A DNA stretch of 64,000 nt from Bathymodiolus brooksi (Eukaryota; Mollusca; Bivalvia; Mytilida; Modiolidae). The stretch is from positions 92,378,031-92,442,030 of the forward strand of contig OY804584.1 of the NCBI GenBank assembly GCA_963680875.1, read 5' to 3'. Positions 11,591 to 23,300 of the stretch are shown here, one piece after another; positions within the stretch are counted from its first letter, which is position 1; every line of letters starts with the position of its first letter. Below the pieces are notes generated by a model that was not told the origin of the DNA, searched no databases, and saw nothing but the letters and a program-made list of their open reading frames with translations. Both the position numbers and the translations under genes were made by a program.

Positions 11591-12035
11591 AAGAGTGTGG
11601 GCTATGTTGGTTTTTCCATATACATAAATATGTAAAATCTTGTCAAATTGGCCCAATCATCGTTCATGTTCAGTTTGGCATGTTGTTTTTTATAATTTTT
11701 TTTTTTTTTTATTATTCATATTTCCATATGGTCATGTGTAACTAAACAAATATAGAAAGCATAAATGGAAGACTATTCGACAGAGCTATGAAATGAAATA
11801 GACAAATTAAAGCTGAATATGCATTTAGTATTGTTTTACTTAAATGCTGAAAATTATTTGAATATTTTGAGAAAAAAAAAAAATAGCCACATTTTGCTGT
11901 CCTTGAAATGTCGTTGCTCCTGTTCGATATGACCTTCACTGTTAGAAATGTTCCCATGCAGGGTGTGAGCTATATATGGTATAACTGAAAACAATTCTGG
12001 TTAGCTAAACAACAATCATACAAATATTAATTTAA
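11591..12035. other. Unique sequence
   Basis: T-rich run at 11696-11711 and A-rich run at 11872-11883; no gene seen. Confidence 0.4.
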
Positions 12036-12042
12036 ATCACTC

Positions 12043-12188
12043 TGCCAGATCCAAGGGGGTCATGCATGGTCCACACCTCTTATTTGGAAAATACTTTAAT
12101 GTATGGTGAAGTATGGTTTGCCCCCTCGCCCACTTATAGATTCTAAACATATAGTGCCCCCATTCGGAAAGTCTGGATCTGCCTCTGC
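12043..12188. mobile_element. Decayed GC-terminated MITE
   Basis: 'gccagatccaagggggtcat' at the left and 'gtctggatctgcctctgca' at the right form imperfect inverted ends like those of the 'ggcggatccag' family. The interior is unlike that of the two good copies. Confidence 0.45.
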
Positions 12189-12423
12189 ACTATGAGCTGA
12201 ATAACCTCTACCCACAACACCTATGATCCATTACCAGTAGTTGTGTAACCTTGACAACCAAAATACACATGTATTACAGAAATACCTACATTGTATCTCA
12301 TTCAAAAATTATGCATTATACCAGCATGTTTTGCTCTCTATAAAAAACTAATTTATGAAATCTGTAAATTGGTTTAACCTTTTTCAATTGTCATGTGCAA
12401 CCCCTCATATGTACATGTAATCT

Positions 12424-12450
12424 TCAACTTGCTGAAGGGGTCAGTATTTG
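12424..12450 (+). repeat. Solitary minisatellite unit left of the array
   Basis: 'tcaacttgctgaaggggtca' + 'gtatttg' is nearly identical to the array's first unit at 12721-12748 (one substitution, one 1-bp indel). The interspersed repeat 12451-12712 separates the two. Confidence 0.7.
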
Positions 12451-12712
12451 AGTGAGTGGCTGCTGTTTAATGCCAAATGAGCAATTATTCAGCTATAACA
12501 AGTTACATTAGATGAGATGATGATAATGTCCACTTTGCACTAGACCAACACTCTTAGTTGGATTTTTATAGTACTAGCTCACTGAAAAAGGGTAGACATG
12601 TCGCTCCACTCTGACACATTATCCTCATTCCGAGCCAACCAGTCTTTGCTCTTTCTGCTTAAAGCTACATGCATAGCAGAGAATCAACAATTACAAATTT
12701 CATAGGTTTTAC
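12451..12712 (+). repeat. Interspersed repeat copy 2, between a lone unit and the array
   Basis: Starts 'agtgagtggctgctgtttaa' and shares ordered blocks with 2531-2880 ('ttggatttttatagtactag', 'attccgagccaaccagtctt'). It is bounded on both sides by near-identical 27/28-bp minisatellite units. Either it inserted into the array's edge, or it was the template next to which the array formed. Confidence 0.65.
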
Positions 12713-13929
12713 TTGATCGGTCAACTTGTTGAAGGCGGTCAGTATTTGGTAGAAGTTGAAGATGGTCAGTATTTGGTAGAAGTTGAAGATGGTCAGTATT
12801 TGGTAGAAGTTGAAGGGGGTCAGTATTTGGTAGAAGTTGAAGGTGGTCAGTATTTGGTAGAAGTTGAAGGATATCAGTATTTGGTAGAAGTTGAAGGTGG
12901 TCAGTATTTGGTAGAAGTTGAAGGATATCAGTATTTGGTAGAAGTTGAAGGCAGTCAGTATTTGGTAGAAGTTGAAGTCAGTCAGTATTTGGTAGAAGTT
13001 GAAGTCAGTCAGTATTTGGTAGAAGTTGAATTCGGTCAGTATTTAGTAGAAGTTGAAGTCAGTCAGTATTTGGTAGGAGTTGAAGGCCGTCAGTACTTGA
13101 TAGAAGTTGAAGGAGGTCAGTATTTGGCGAAGTCGAAGGTGGCCAGTATTTGGTAAAAGTTGAAGGAGGTCAGTATTTAGTAGAAGTTGAAGGAGGTCAG
13201 TATTTGGCGAAGTTGAAGGTGGCCAGTATTTGGTAAAAGTTGAAGGAGGTCAGTATTTGGTAGTAGTTAAAGGAGGTGGGTGTTTGGTAGAAGTTGAAGT
13301 CAGTCAGTGTTTCATAAAAGTTGAAGGAGGTCAGTGCTTGGTAGAAGCTGAAGGCAGTCCGTATTTGGTAGAAGTTGAAGGGGGTCAGTATTTAGTAGAA
13401 GTTGAAGTCAGTCAGTGTTTCATAAAAGTTGAAGGAGGTCAGTATTTGGTAGTAGTTGAAGGAGGTCAGTGTTTGGTAGAAGGTGAAGGCAGTCAGTATT
13501 TGTTAGAAGTTGAAGGAGGTCAGTATTTGGTAGAAGTTGAAGGAGGTCAGTATTTGGTAGAAGTTGAAGTCAGTATTTGGTAGAAGTTGAAGTCAGTCTG
13601 TATTTAGCAGAAGTTGAAGGTGGTCAGTATTTAGTAGAAGTTGAAGGTGGCCAGTATTTAGTAGAAGTTGAAGACAGGCAGTATTTAGTAGAAGTTGAAA
13701 GTGGCCAGTATTTGGTAGAAGTTGCAGTCAGTCAGTATTTGGTAGAAGTTGAAGTCAGTCAGTGTTTCATAAAAGTTGAAGGAGGTCAGAATTTGGTAGT
13801 AGTTGAAGGAGGTCAGTGTTTGGTAGAAGTTGAAGGCAGTCAGTATTTGTTAGAAGTTGAAGGAGGTCAGTATTTGTTAGAAGTTGAAGGAGGTCAGTAT
13901 TTGGTAGAAGTTGAAGTCAGTATTTGGTA

Positions 13930-16900
13930 GAAGTTGAAGTCAGTCTGTATTTAGCAGAAGTTGAAGGTGGTCAGTATTTAGTAGAAGTTGAAGGTGGCCA
14001 GTATTTAGTAGAAGTTGAAGACAGTCAGTATTTAGTAGAAGTTGAAAGTGGCCAGTATTTGGTAGAAGTTGCAGTCAGTCAGTATTTGGTAGAAGTTGAA
14101 GTCAGTCAGTGTTTCATAAAAGTTGAAGGAGGTCAGTGCTTGGTAGAAGCTGAAGGCAGTCCGTATTTGGTAGAAGTTGAAGGGGGTCAGTATTTAGTAG
14201 AAGTTGAAGTCAGTCAGTGTTTCATAAAAGTTGAAGGAGGTCAGTATTTGGTAGAGTTGAAGGAGGTCAGTGTTTGGTAGAAGGTGAAGGCAGTCAGTAT
14301 TTGTTAGAAGTTGAAGGAGGTCAGTATTTGGTAGAAGTTGAAGGAGGTCAGTATTTGGTAGAAGTTGAAGTCAGTATTTGGTAGAAGTTTAAGTCAGTCT
14401 GTATTTAGCAGAAGTTGAAGGTGGTCAGTATTTAGTAGAAGTTGAAGGTGGCCAGTATTTAGTAGAAGTTGAAGACAGTCAGTATTTAGTAGAAGTTGAA
14501 AGTGGCCAGTATTTGGTAGAAGTTGCAGTCAGTCAGTATTTGGTAGAAGTTGAAGTCAGTCAGTGTTTCATAAAAGTTGAAGGAGGTCAGAATTTGGTAG
14601 TAGTTGAAGGAGGTCAGTGTTTGTTAGAAGTTGAAGTCAGTCAGTGTTTCATAAAAGTTGAAGGAGGTCAGTGCTTGGTAGAAGCTGAAGGCAGTCCGTA
14701 TTTGGTAGAAGTTGAAGGGGGTCAGTATTTAGTAGAAGTTGCAGTCAGTCAGTATTTGGTAGAAGTTGAAGTCAGTCAGTGTTTCATAAAAGTTGAAGGA
14801 GGTCAGAATTTGGTAGTAGTTGAAGGAGGTCAGTGTTTGGTAGAAGTTGAAGGCAGTCAGTATTTGTTAGAAGTTGAAGGAGGTCAGTATTTGTTAGAAG
14901 TTGAAGGAGGTCAGTATTTGGTAGAAGTTGAAGTCAGTATTTGGTAGAAGTTGAAGTCAGTCTGTATTTAGCAGAAGTTGAAGGTGGTCAGTATTTAGTA
15001 GAAGTTGAAGGTGGCCAGTATTTAGTAGAAGTTGAAGACAGTCAGTATTTAGTAGAAGTTGAAAGTGGCCAGTATTTGGTAGAAGTTGCAGTCAGTCAGT
15101 ATTTGGTAGAAGTTGAAGTCAGTCAGTGTTTCATAAAAGTTGAAGGAGGTCAGAATTTGGTAGTAGTTGAAGGAGGTCAGTGTTTGGTAGAAGTTGAAGG
15201 CAGTCAGTATTTGTTAGAAGTTGAAGGAGGTCAGTATTTGTTAGAAGTTGAAGGAGGTCAGTATTTGGTAGAAGTTGAAATCAGTATTTGGTAGAAGTTG
15301 AAGTCAGTCTGTATTTAGCAGAAGTTGAAGGTGGCCAGTATTTGGTAGAAGTTGAAGACAGTCAGTATTTGGTAGAAGTTGAAGGCAGTCCGTATTTGTT
15401 AGAAGTAGAAGGAAGTCAGCATTTGGTAGAAGTTGAAGTCATTCAGTATTTTGTAGAAGTTGAAGGTAGCCAGTATTTGGCAGAAGTTGAATTCGGTCAG
15501 TATTTAATAGAAGTTGAAGTCAGTCAGTATTTGGTAGGAGTTGAAGGCAGTCAGTACTTGATAGAAGTTGAAGGAGGTCAGTATTTGGCGAAGTTGAAGG
15601 TGGCCAGTATTTGGTAAAAGTTGAAGGAGGTCAGTATTTAGTAGAAGTTGAAGGTGGCCAGTATTTAGTAAAAGTTGAAGACAGTCAGTATTTAGTAGAA
15701 GTTGAAGGTGGCCAGTATTTGGTAGAAGTTGAAGACAGTCAGTATTTGGTAGAAGTTGAAGGCAGTCCGTATTTGTTAGAAGTAGAAGGAAGTCAGCATT
15801 TGGTAGAAGTTGAAGTCATTCAGTATTTTGTAGAAGTTGAAGGTAGCCAGTATTTGGCAGAAGTTGAATTCGGTCAGTATTTAATAGAAGTTGAAGTCAG
15901 TCAGTATTTGGTAGGAGTTGAAGGCAGTCAGTACTTGATAGAAGTTGAAGGAGGTCAGTATTTGGCGAAGTTGAAGGTGGCCAGTATTTGGTAAAAGTTG
16001 AAGGAGGTCAGTATTTGGTAGAAGTTGAAGGAGGTCAGTGTTTGGGAGAAGTTGAAGGCAGTTAGTATTTGGTAGAAGTTGAAGGGGGTCAGTATTTGGT
16101 AGAGGTTAAACGAGGTCAGTATTTGGTGAAGTTGAAAGTGGCCAGTATTTGGTAAAAGTTGAAGGAGGTCAGTATTTGGTAGAAGTTGAAGGGGGTCAGT
16201 ATTTAGTAGAAGTTGAAGTCAGTCAGTGCTTCATAAAAGTTGAAGGAGGTCAGTATTTGGTAGTAGTTGAAGGAGGTCAGTGTTTGGTAGAAGTTGAAGG
16301 CAGTCAGTATTTGGTAGAAGTTGAAGGATGTCAGTATTTGCTAGAAGTTGAAGGTGGTCAGTATTTGGTAGAAGTTGAAGGTGGTCAGTATTTGGTAGAA
16401 GGTAAAGTCAGTCTGTATTTAGCAGAAGTTGAAGGTGGTCAGTATTTAGTAGAAGTTGAAGGTGGCCAGTATTTAGTAAAATTTGAAGACAGTCAGTATT
16501 TAATAGAAGTTGAAGGTGGCCAGAATTTGGTAGAAGTTGAAGACAGTCAGTATTTGGTAGAAGTTGAAGGCGGTCAGTATATAATAGAAGTTGAAGACAG
16601 TCAGTATTTGGTAGAAATTGAAGTCGGTCAGTATTTGGTAGAAGATGGAGTCGGTCAGTATTTGGAAGAAGATGAAGGCAGTCAGTATTTGTTAGAAGTA
16701 GAAGGAAGTCAGCATTTGGTAGAAGTTGAAGTCATTCAGTATTTTGTAGAAGTTGAAGGTAGCCAGTATTTGGCAGAAGTTGAATTCGGTCAGTATTTAA
16801 TAGAAGTTGAAGTCAGTCAGTATTTGGTAGGAGCTGAAGGCAGTCAGTACTTGATAGAAGTTGAAGGAGGTCAGTATTTGGCGAAGTTGAAGGTGGCCAG

Positions 16901-19900
16901 TATTTGGTAAAAGTTGAAGGAGGTCAGTATTTGGTAGAAGATGAAGGAGGTCAGTGTTTGGTAGAAGTTGAAGGCAGTCAGTATTTGGTAGAAGTTGGAG
17001 GGGGTCAGTATTTGGTAGAATTTAAACGAGGTCAGTATTTGGCGAAGTTGAAGGTGGCCAGTATTTGGTAAAAGTTGAAGGAGGTCAGTATTTGGTAGTA
17101 GTTGAAGTCAGTCAGTGTTTGGTAGAAGTTGAAGGCCTCAGTATTTGGTAGAAGTTGAAGGAGGTCAGTATTTGGTAGTAGTTGAAGGAGGTCAGTGTTT
17201 GGTAGAAGTTGAAGGCAGTCAGTATTTGGTAGAAGTTGAAGGAGGTCAGTATTTGTTAGAAGTTGAAGGTGGTCAGTATTTGGTAGAAGTTGAAGGTGGT
17301 CAGTATTTGGTAGAAGGTGAAGTCAGTCTGTATTTAGCAGAAGTTGAAGGTGGTCAGTATTTAGTAGAAGTTGAAAGTGGCCAGTATTTAGTAGAAGTTG
17401 AATACAGTCAGTATTTAGTAGAAGTTGAAGGTGGCCAGTATTTGGTAGAAGTTGAAGACAGTCAGTATTTGGTAGAAGTTGAAGGCGGTCAGTATATAAT
17501 AGAAGTTGAAGACAGTCAGTATTTGGTAGAAGTTGAAGTCGGACACTATTTGGTAGAAGATGAAGGCAGTCAGTATTTGTTTGAAGTTGAAGGAGGTCAG
17601 CATTTGGTAGAAGTTGAAGTCGGTCAGTATTTTGTAGAAGTTGAAGACAGTCAGTATATGGTAGATGTTGAACGTCGCCAGTATTTAGCAGAAGTTGAAT
17701 TCGGTCAGTATTTAGTAGAAGTTGAAGTCAGTCAGTATTTGGTAGGAGCTGAAGGCAGTCAGTACTTGATAGAAGTTGAAGGAGGTCAGTATTTGGCGAA
17801 GTTGAAGGTGGCCAGTATTTGGTAAAAGTTGAAGGAGGTCAGTATTTGGTAGAAGATGAAGGAGGTCAGTGTTTGGTAGAAGTTGAAGGCAGTCAGTATT
17901 TGGTAGAAGTTGGAGGGGGTCAGTATTTGGTAGAAGTTAAACGAGGTCAGTATTTGGCGAAGTTGAAGGTGGCCAGTATTTGGTAAAAGTTGAAGGAGGT
18001 CAGTATTTGGTAGTAGTTGAAGGAGGTCAGTGTTTGGTAGAAGTTGAAGGCCTCAGTATTTGGTAGAAGTTGAAGGGGGTCAGTATTTGGTAGAAGTTGA
18101 AGTCAGTCAGTGTTTCATAAAAGTTGCAGGAGGTCAGTATTTGGTAGAAGTTGAAGGTGGTCAGTGTTTAGTAGAGGTTGAAGGCAGTCAGTATTTGTTA
18201 GAAGTTGAAGGACGTCAGTATTTGTTACAGGTTGAAGGAGGTCAGTCTTTGGTAGAAGTTGAAGTCAGTATTTGGTAGAAGTTGAAGTCAGTCTGTAATT
18301 AGCAGAAGTTGAAGGTGGTCAGTATTTAGTAGAAGTTGAAGGTGGCCAGTATTTAGTAAAAGTTGAAGACAGTCAGTATTTAGTAGAAGTTGAAGGTGGC
18401 CAGTATTTGGTAGAAGTTGAAGACCGTCAATATTTGGTAGAGGTTGAAGGCGGTCAGTATATAATAGAAGTTGAAGACAGTCAGTATTTGGTAGAAATTG
18501 AAGTCGGTCAGTATTTGGTAGAAGATGAAGTCGGTCAGTATTTGGTAGAAGATGAAGGCAGTCATTATTTTTTAGAAGTAGAAGAAGGTCAGCATTTGGT
18601 AGAAGTTGAAGTCGGTCAGTATTTTGTAGAAGTTGAAGACAGTCAGTATTTGGTAGAAGTTGAAGGTGGCCAGTATTTGGCAGAAGTTGAATTGGGTCAG
18701 TATTTAGTAGAAGTTGAAGTCAGTCAGTATTTGGTAGGTGTTGAAGGTAGTCAGTACTTGATAGAAGTTGAAGGAGGTCAGTATTTGGCGAAGTTGAAGG
18801 TGGCCAGTATTTGGTAAAAGTTGAAGGAGGTCAGTATTTGGTAGAAGTTGAAGGAGGTCAGTGTTTGGTAGAAGTTGAAGGCAGTCAGTATTTGGTAGAA
18901 GTTGAAGGGGGTCAGTATTTGGTAGAGGTTAAACGAGGTCAGTATTTGGTGAAGTTGAAGGTGGCCAGCATTTGGTAAAAGTTGAAGGAGGTCAGTATTT
19001 GGTAGAAGTTGAAGGGGGTCAGTATTTGGTAGAAGTTGAAGTCAGTCAGTGCTTCATAAAAGTTGAAGGAGGTCAGTATTTGGTAGTAGTTGAAGGAGGT
19101 CAGGGCTTGGTAGAAGTTGAAGGCAGTCAGTATTTGTTAGAAGTTGAAGGATGTCAGTAGTTGGTAGAAGTTGAAGTCAGTATTTGGTAGAAGTTCAAGT
19201 CAGTATTTAGTAGAAGTTGAAGGCAGTCAGTATTTGTTTGAAGATGAAGGAGGTCAGCATTTGGTAGAAGTTGAAGTCGGTCAGTATTTTGTAGAAGTTG
19301 AAGACAGTCAGTATTTGGTAGAAGTTGAAGGTGGCCAGTATTTAGCAGAAGTTGAATTCGGTCAGTATTTAGTAGAAGTTGAAGTCAGTCAGTATTTGGT
19401 AGGAGCTGAAGGCAGTCAGTACTTGATAGAAGTTGAAGGAGGTCAGAATTTGGTAGTAGTTGAAGGAGGTCAGTGTTTGTTAGAAGTTGAAGTCAGTCAG
19501 TGTTTCATAAAAGTTGAAGGAGGTCAGTGCTTGGTAGAAGCTGAAGGCAGTCCGTATTTGGTAGGAGCTGAAGGCAGTCAGTACTTGATAGAAGTTGAAG
19601 GAGGTCAGTATTTGGTAAATGTTGAAGGAGGTCAGTATTTGATAGAAGTTGAAGGAGGTCAGTGTTTGGTAGAAGTTGAAGTCAGTCAGTATTTGGTAGG
19701 AGCTGAAGGCAGTCAGTACTTGATAGAAGTTGAAGGAGGTCAGTATTTGGTAAATGTTGAAGGAGGTCAGTATTTGATAGAAGTTGAAGGAGGTCAGTGT
19801 TTGGTAGAAGTTGAAGGGGGTCAGTATTTGGTAAAAGTTAAACGAGGTCAGTATTTGACGAAGTTGAAGGTGGCCAGTATTTGGTAAAAGTTGAAGGAGG

Positions 19901-20340
19901 TCAGTATTTGGTAGAAGTTGAAGGGGGTCAGTATTTGGTAGAAGTTGAAGTCAGTCAGTGCTTCATAAAAGTTGAAGGAGGTCAGTATTTGGTAGTAGTT
20001 GAAGGAGGTCAGGGCTTGGTAGAAGTTGAAGGCAGTCAGTATTTGTTAGAAGTTGAAGGATGTCAGTAGTTGGTAGAAGTTGAAGTCAGTATTTGGTAGA
20101 AGTTGAAGTCAGTATTTAGTAGAAGTTGAAGGCAGTCAGTATTTGTTTGAAGATGAAGGAGGTCAGCATTTGGTAGAAGTTGAAGTTGGTCAGTATTTTG
20201 TAGAAGTTGAAGACAGTCAGTATTTGGTAGAAGTTGAAGGTGGCCAGTATTTAGCAGAAGTTGAATTCGGTCAGTATTTAGTAGAAGTTGAAGTCAGTCA
20301 GTATTTGGTAGGAGCTGAAGGCAGTCAGTACTTGATAGAA
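13930..20340 (+). repeat. Large array segment duplicated about 5.5-6.3 kb downstream (copy 1)
   Basis: Matches copy 2 (20230-25830) with locally constant offsets: about 6300 bp near 14280, 6084 near 14941-15294, 5788 from about 15640 to 19440, and 5491 from about 19740 to 20340. Changes of offset near 297 and 216 are 11 and 8 units, so the copies differ by whole-unit gains and losses. A 297-bp block at 19441-19737 is extra in this copy. Confidence 0.85.
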
Positions 20341-23300
20341 GTTGAAGGAGGTCAGAATTTGGTAGTAGTTGAAGGAGGTCAGTGTTTGTTAGAAGTTGAA
20401 GTCAGTCAGTGTTTCATAAAAGTTGAAGGAGGTCAGTGCTTGGTAGAAGCTGAAGGCAGTCCGTATTTGGTAGAAGTTGAAGGGGGTCAGTATTTAGTAG
20501 AAGTTGAAGTCAGTCAGTGTTTCATAAAAGTTGAAGGAGGTCAGTATTTGGTAGAGTTGAAGGAGGTCAGTGTTTGGTAGAAGGTGAAGGCAGTCAGTAT
20601 TTGTTAGAAGTTGAAGGAGGTCAGTATTTGGTAGAAGTTGAAGGAGGTCAGTATTTGGTAGAAGTTGAAGTCAGTATTTGGTAGAAGTTTAAGTCAGTCT
20701 GTATTTAGCAGAAGTTGAAGGTGGTCAGTATTTAGTAGAAGTTGAAGGTGGCCAGTATTTAGTAGAAGTTGAAGACAGTCAGTATTTAGTAGAAGTTGAA
20801 AGTGGCCAGTATTTGGTAGAAGTTGCAGTCAGTCAGTATTTGGTAGAAGTTGAAGTCAGTCAGTGTTTCATAAAAGTTGAAGGAGGTCAGAATTTGGTAG
20901 TAGTTGAAGGAGGTCAGTGTTTGGTAGAAGTTGAAGGCAGTCAGTATTTGTTAGAAGTTGAAGGAGGTCAGTATTTGTTAGAAGTTGAAGGAGGTCAGTA
21001 TTTGGTAGAAGTTGAAGTCAGTATTTGGTAGAAGTTGAAGTCAGTCTGTATTTAGCAGAAGTTGAAGGTGGTCAGTATTTAGTAGAAGTTGAAGGTGGCC
21101 AGTATTTAGTAGAAGTTGAAGACAGTCAGTATTTAGTAGAAGTTGAAAGTGGCCAGTATTTGGTAGAAGTTGCAGTCAGTCAGTATTTGGTAGAAGTTGA
21201 AGTCAGTCAGTGTTTCATAAAAGTTGAAGGAGGTCAGAATTTGGTAGTAGTTGAAGGAGGTCAGTGTTTGGTAGAAGTTGAAGGCAGTCAGTATTTGTTA
21301 GAAGTTGAAGGAGGTCAGTATTTGTTAGAAGTTGAAGGAGGTCAGTATTTGGTAGAAGTTGAAATCAGTATTTGGTAGAAGTTGAAGTCAGTCTGTATTT
21401 AGCAGAAGTTGAAGGTGGTCAGTATTTAGTAGAAGTTGAAGGTGGCCAGTATTTAGTAAAAGTTGAAGACAGTCAGTATTTAGTAGAAGTTGAAGGTGGC
21501 CAGTATTTGGTAGAAGTTGAAGACAGTCAGTATTTGGTAGAAGTTGAAGGCAGTCAGTATTTGTTAGAAGTAGAAGGAAGTCAGCATTTGGTAGAAGTTG
21601 AAGTCATTCAGTATTTTGTAGAAGTTGAAGGTAGCCAGTATTTGGCAGAAGTTGAATTCGGTCAGTATTTAATAGAAGTTGAAGTCAGTCAGTATTTGGT
21701 AGGAGTTGAAGGCAGTCAGTACTTGATAGAAGTTGAAGGAGGTCAGTATTTGGCGAAGTTGAAGGTGGCCAGTATTTGGTAAAAGTTGAAGGAGGTCAGT
21801 ATTTGGTAGAAGTTGAAGGAGGTCAGTGTTTGGGAGAAGTTGAAGGCAGTTAGTATTTGGTAGAAGTTGAAGGGGGTCAGTATTTGGTAGAGGTTAAACG
21901 AGGTCAGTATTTGGTGAAGTTGAAAGTGGCCAGTATTTGGTAAAAGTTGAAGGAGGTCAGTATTTGGTAGAAGTTGAAGGGGGTCAGTATTTAGTAGAAG
22001 TTGAAGTCAGTCAGTGCTTCATAAAAGTTGAAGGAGGTCAGTATTTGGTAGTAGTTGAAGGAGGTCAGTGTTTGGTAGAAGTTGAAGGCAGTCAGTATTT
22101 GGTAGAAGTTGAAGGAGGTCAGTATTTGCTAGAAGTTGAAGGTGGTCAGTATTTGGTAGAAGTTGAAGGTGGTCAGTATTTGGTAGAAGGTAAAGTCAGT
22201 CTGTATTTAGCAGAAGTTGAAGGTGGTCAGTATTTAGTAGAAGTTGAAGGTGGCCAGTATTTAGTAAAATTTGAAGACAGTCAGTATTTAATAGAAGTTG
22301 AAGGTGGCCAGTATTTGGTAGAAGTTGAAGACAGTCAGTATTTGGTAGAAGTTGAAGGCGGTCAGTATATAATAGAAGTTGAAGACAGTCAGTATTTGGT
22401 AGAAATTGAAGTCGGTCAGTATTTGGTAGAAGATGGAGTCGGTCAGTATTTGGAAGAAGATGAAGGCAGTCAGTATTTGTTAGAAGTAGAAGGAAGTCAG
22501 CATTTGGTAGAAGTTGAAGTCATTCAGTATTTTGTAGAAGTTGAAGGTAGCCAGTATTTGGCAGAAGTTGAATTCGGTCAGTATTTAATAGAAGTTGAAG
22601 TCAGTCAGTATTTGGTAGGAGCTGAAGGCAGTCAGTACTTGATAGAAGTTGAAGGAGGTCAGTATTTGGCGAAGTTGAAGGTGGCCAGTATTTGGTAAAA
22701 GTTGAAGGAGGTCAGTATTTGGTAGAAGATGAAGGAGGTCAGTGTTTGGTAGAAGTTGAAGGCAGTCAGTATTTGGTAGAAGTTGGAGGGGGTCAGTATT
22801 TGGTAGAAGTTAAACGAGGTCAGTATTTGGCGAAGTTGAAGGTGGCCAGTATTTGGTAAAAGTTGAAGGAGGTCAGTATTTGGTAGTAGTTGAAGTCAGT
22901 CAGTGTTTGGTAGAAGTTGAAGGCCTCAGTATTTGGTAGAAGTTGAAGGAGGTCAGTATTTGGTAGTAGTTGAAGGAGGTCAGTGTTTGGTAGAAGTTGA
23001 AGGCAGTCAGTATTTGGTAGAAGTTGAAGGAGGTCAGTATTTGTTAGAAGTTGAAGGTGGTCAGTATTTGGTAGAAGTTGAAGGTGGTCAGTATTTGGTA
23101 GAAGGTGAAGTCAGTCTGTATTTAGCAGAAGTTGAAGGTGGTCAGTATTTAGTAGAAGTTGAAAGTGGCCAGTATTTAGTAGAAGTTGAATACAGTCAGT
23201 ATTTAGTAGAAGTTGAAGGTGGCCAGTATTTGGTAGAAGTTGAAGACAGTCAGTATTTGGTAGAAGTTGAAGGCGGTCAGTATATAATAGAAGTTGAAGA

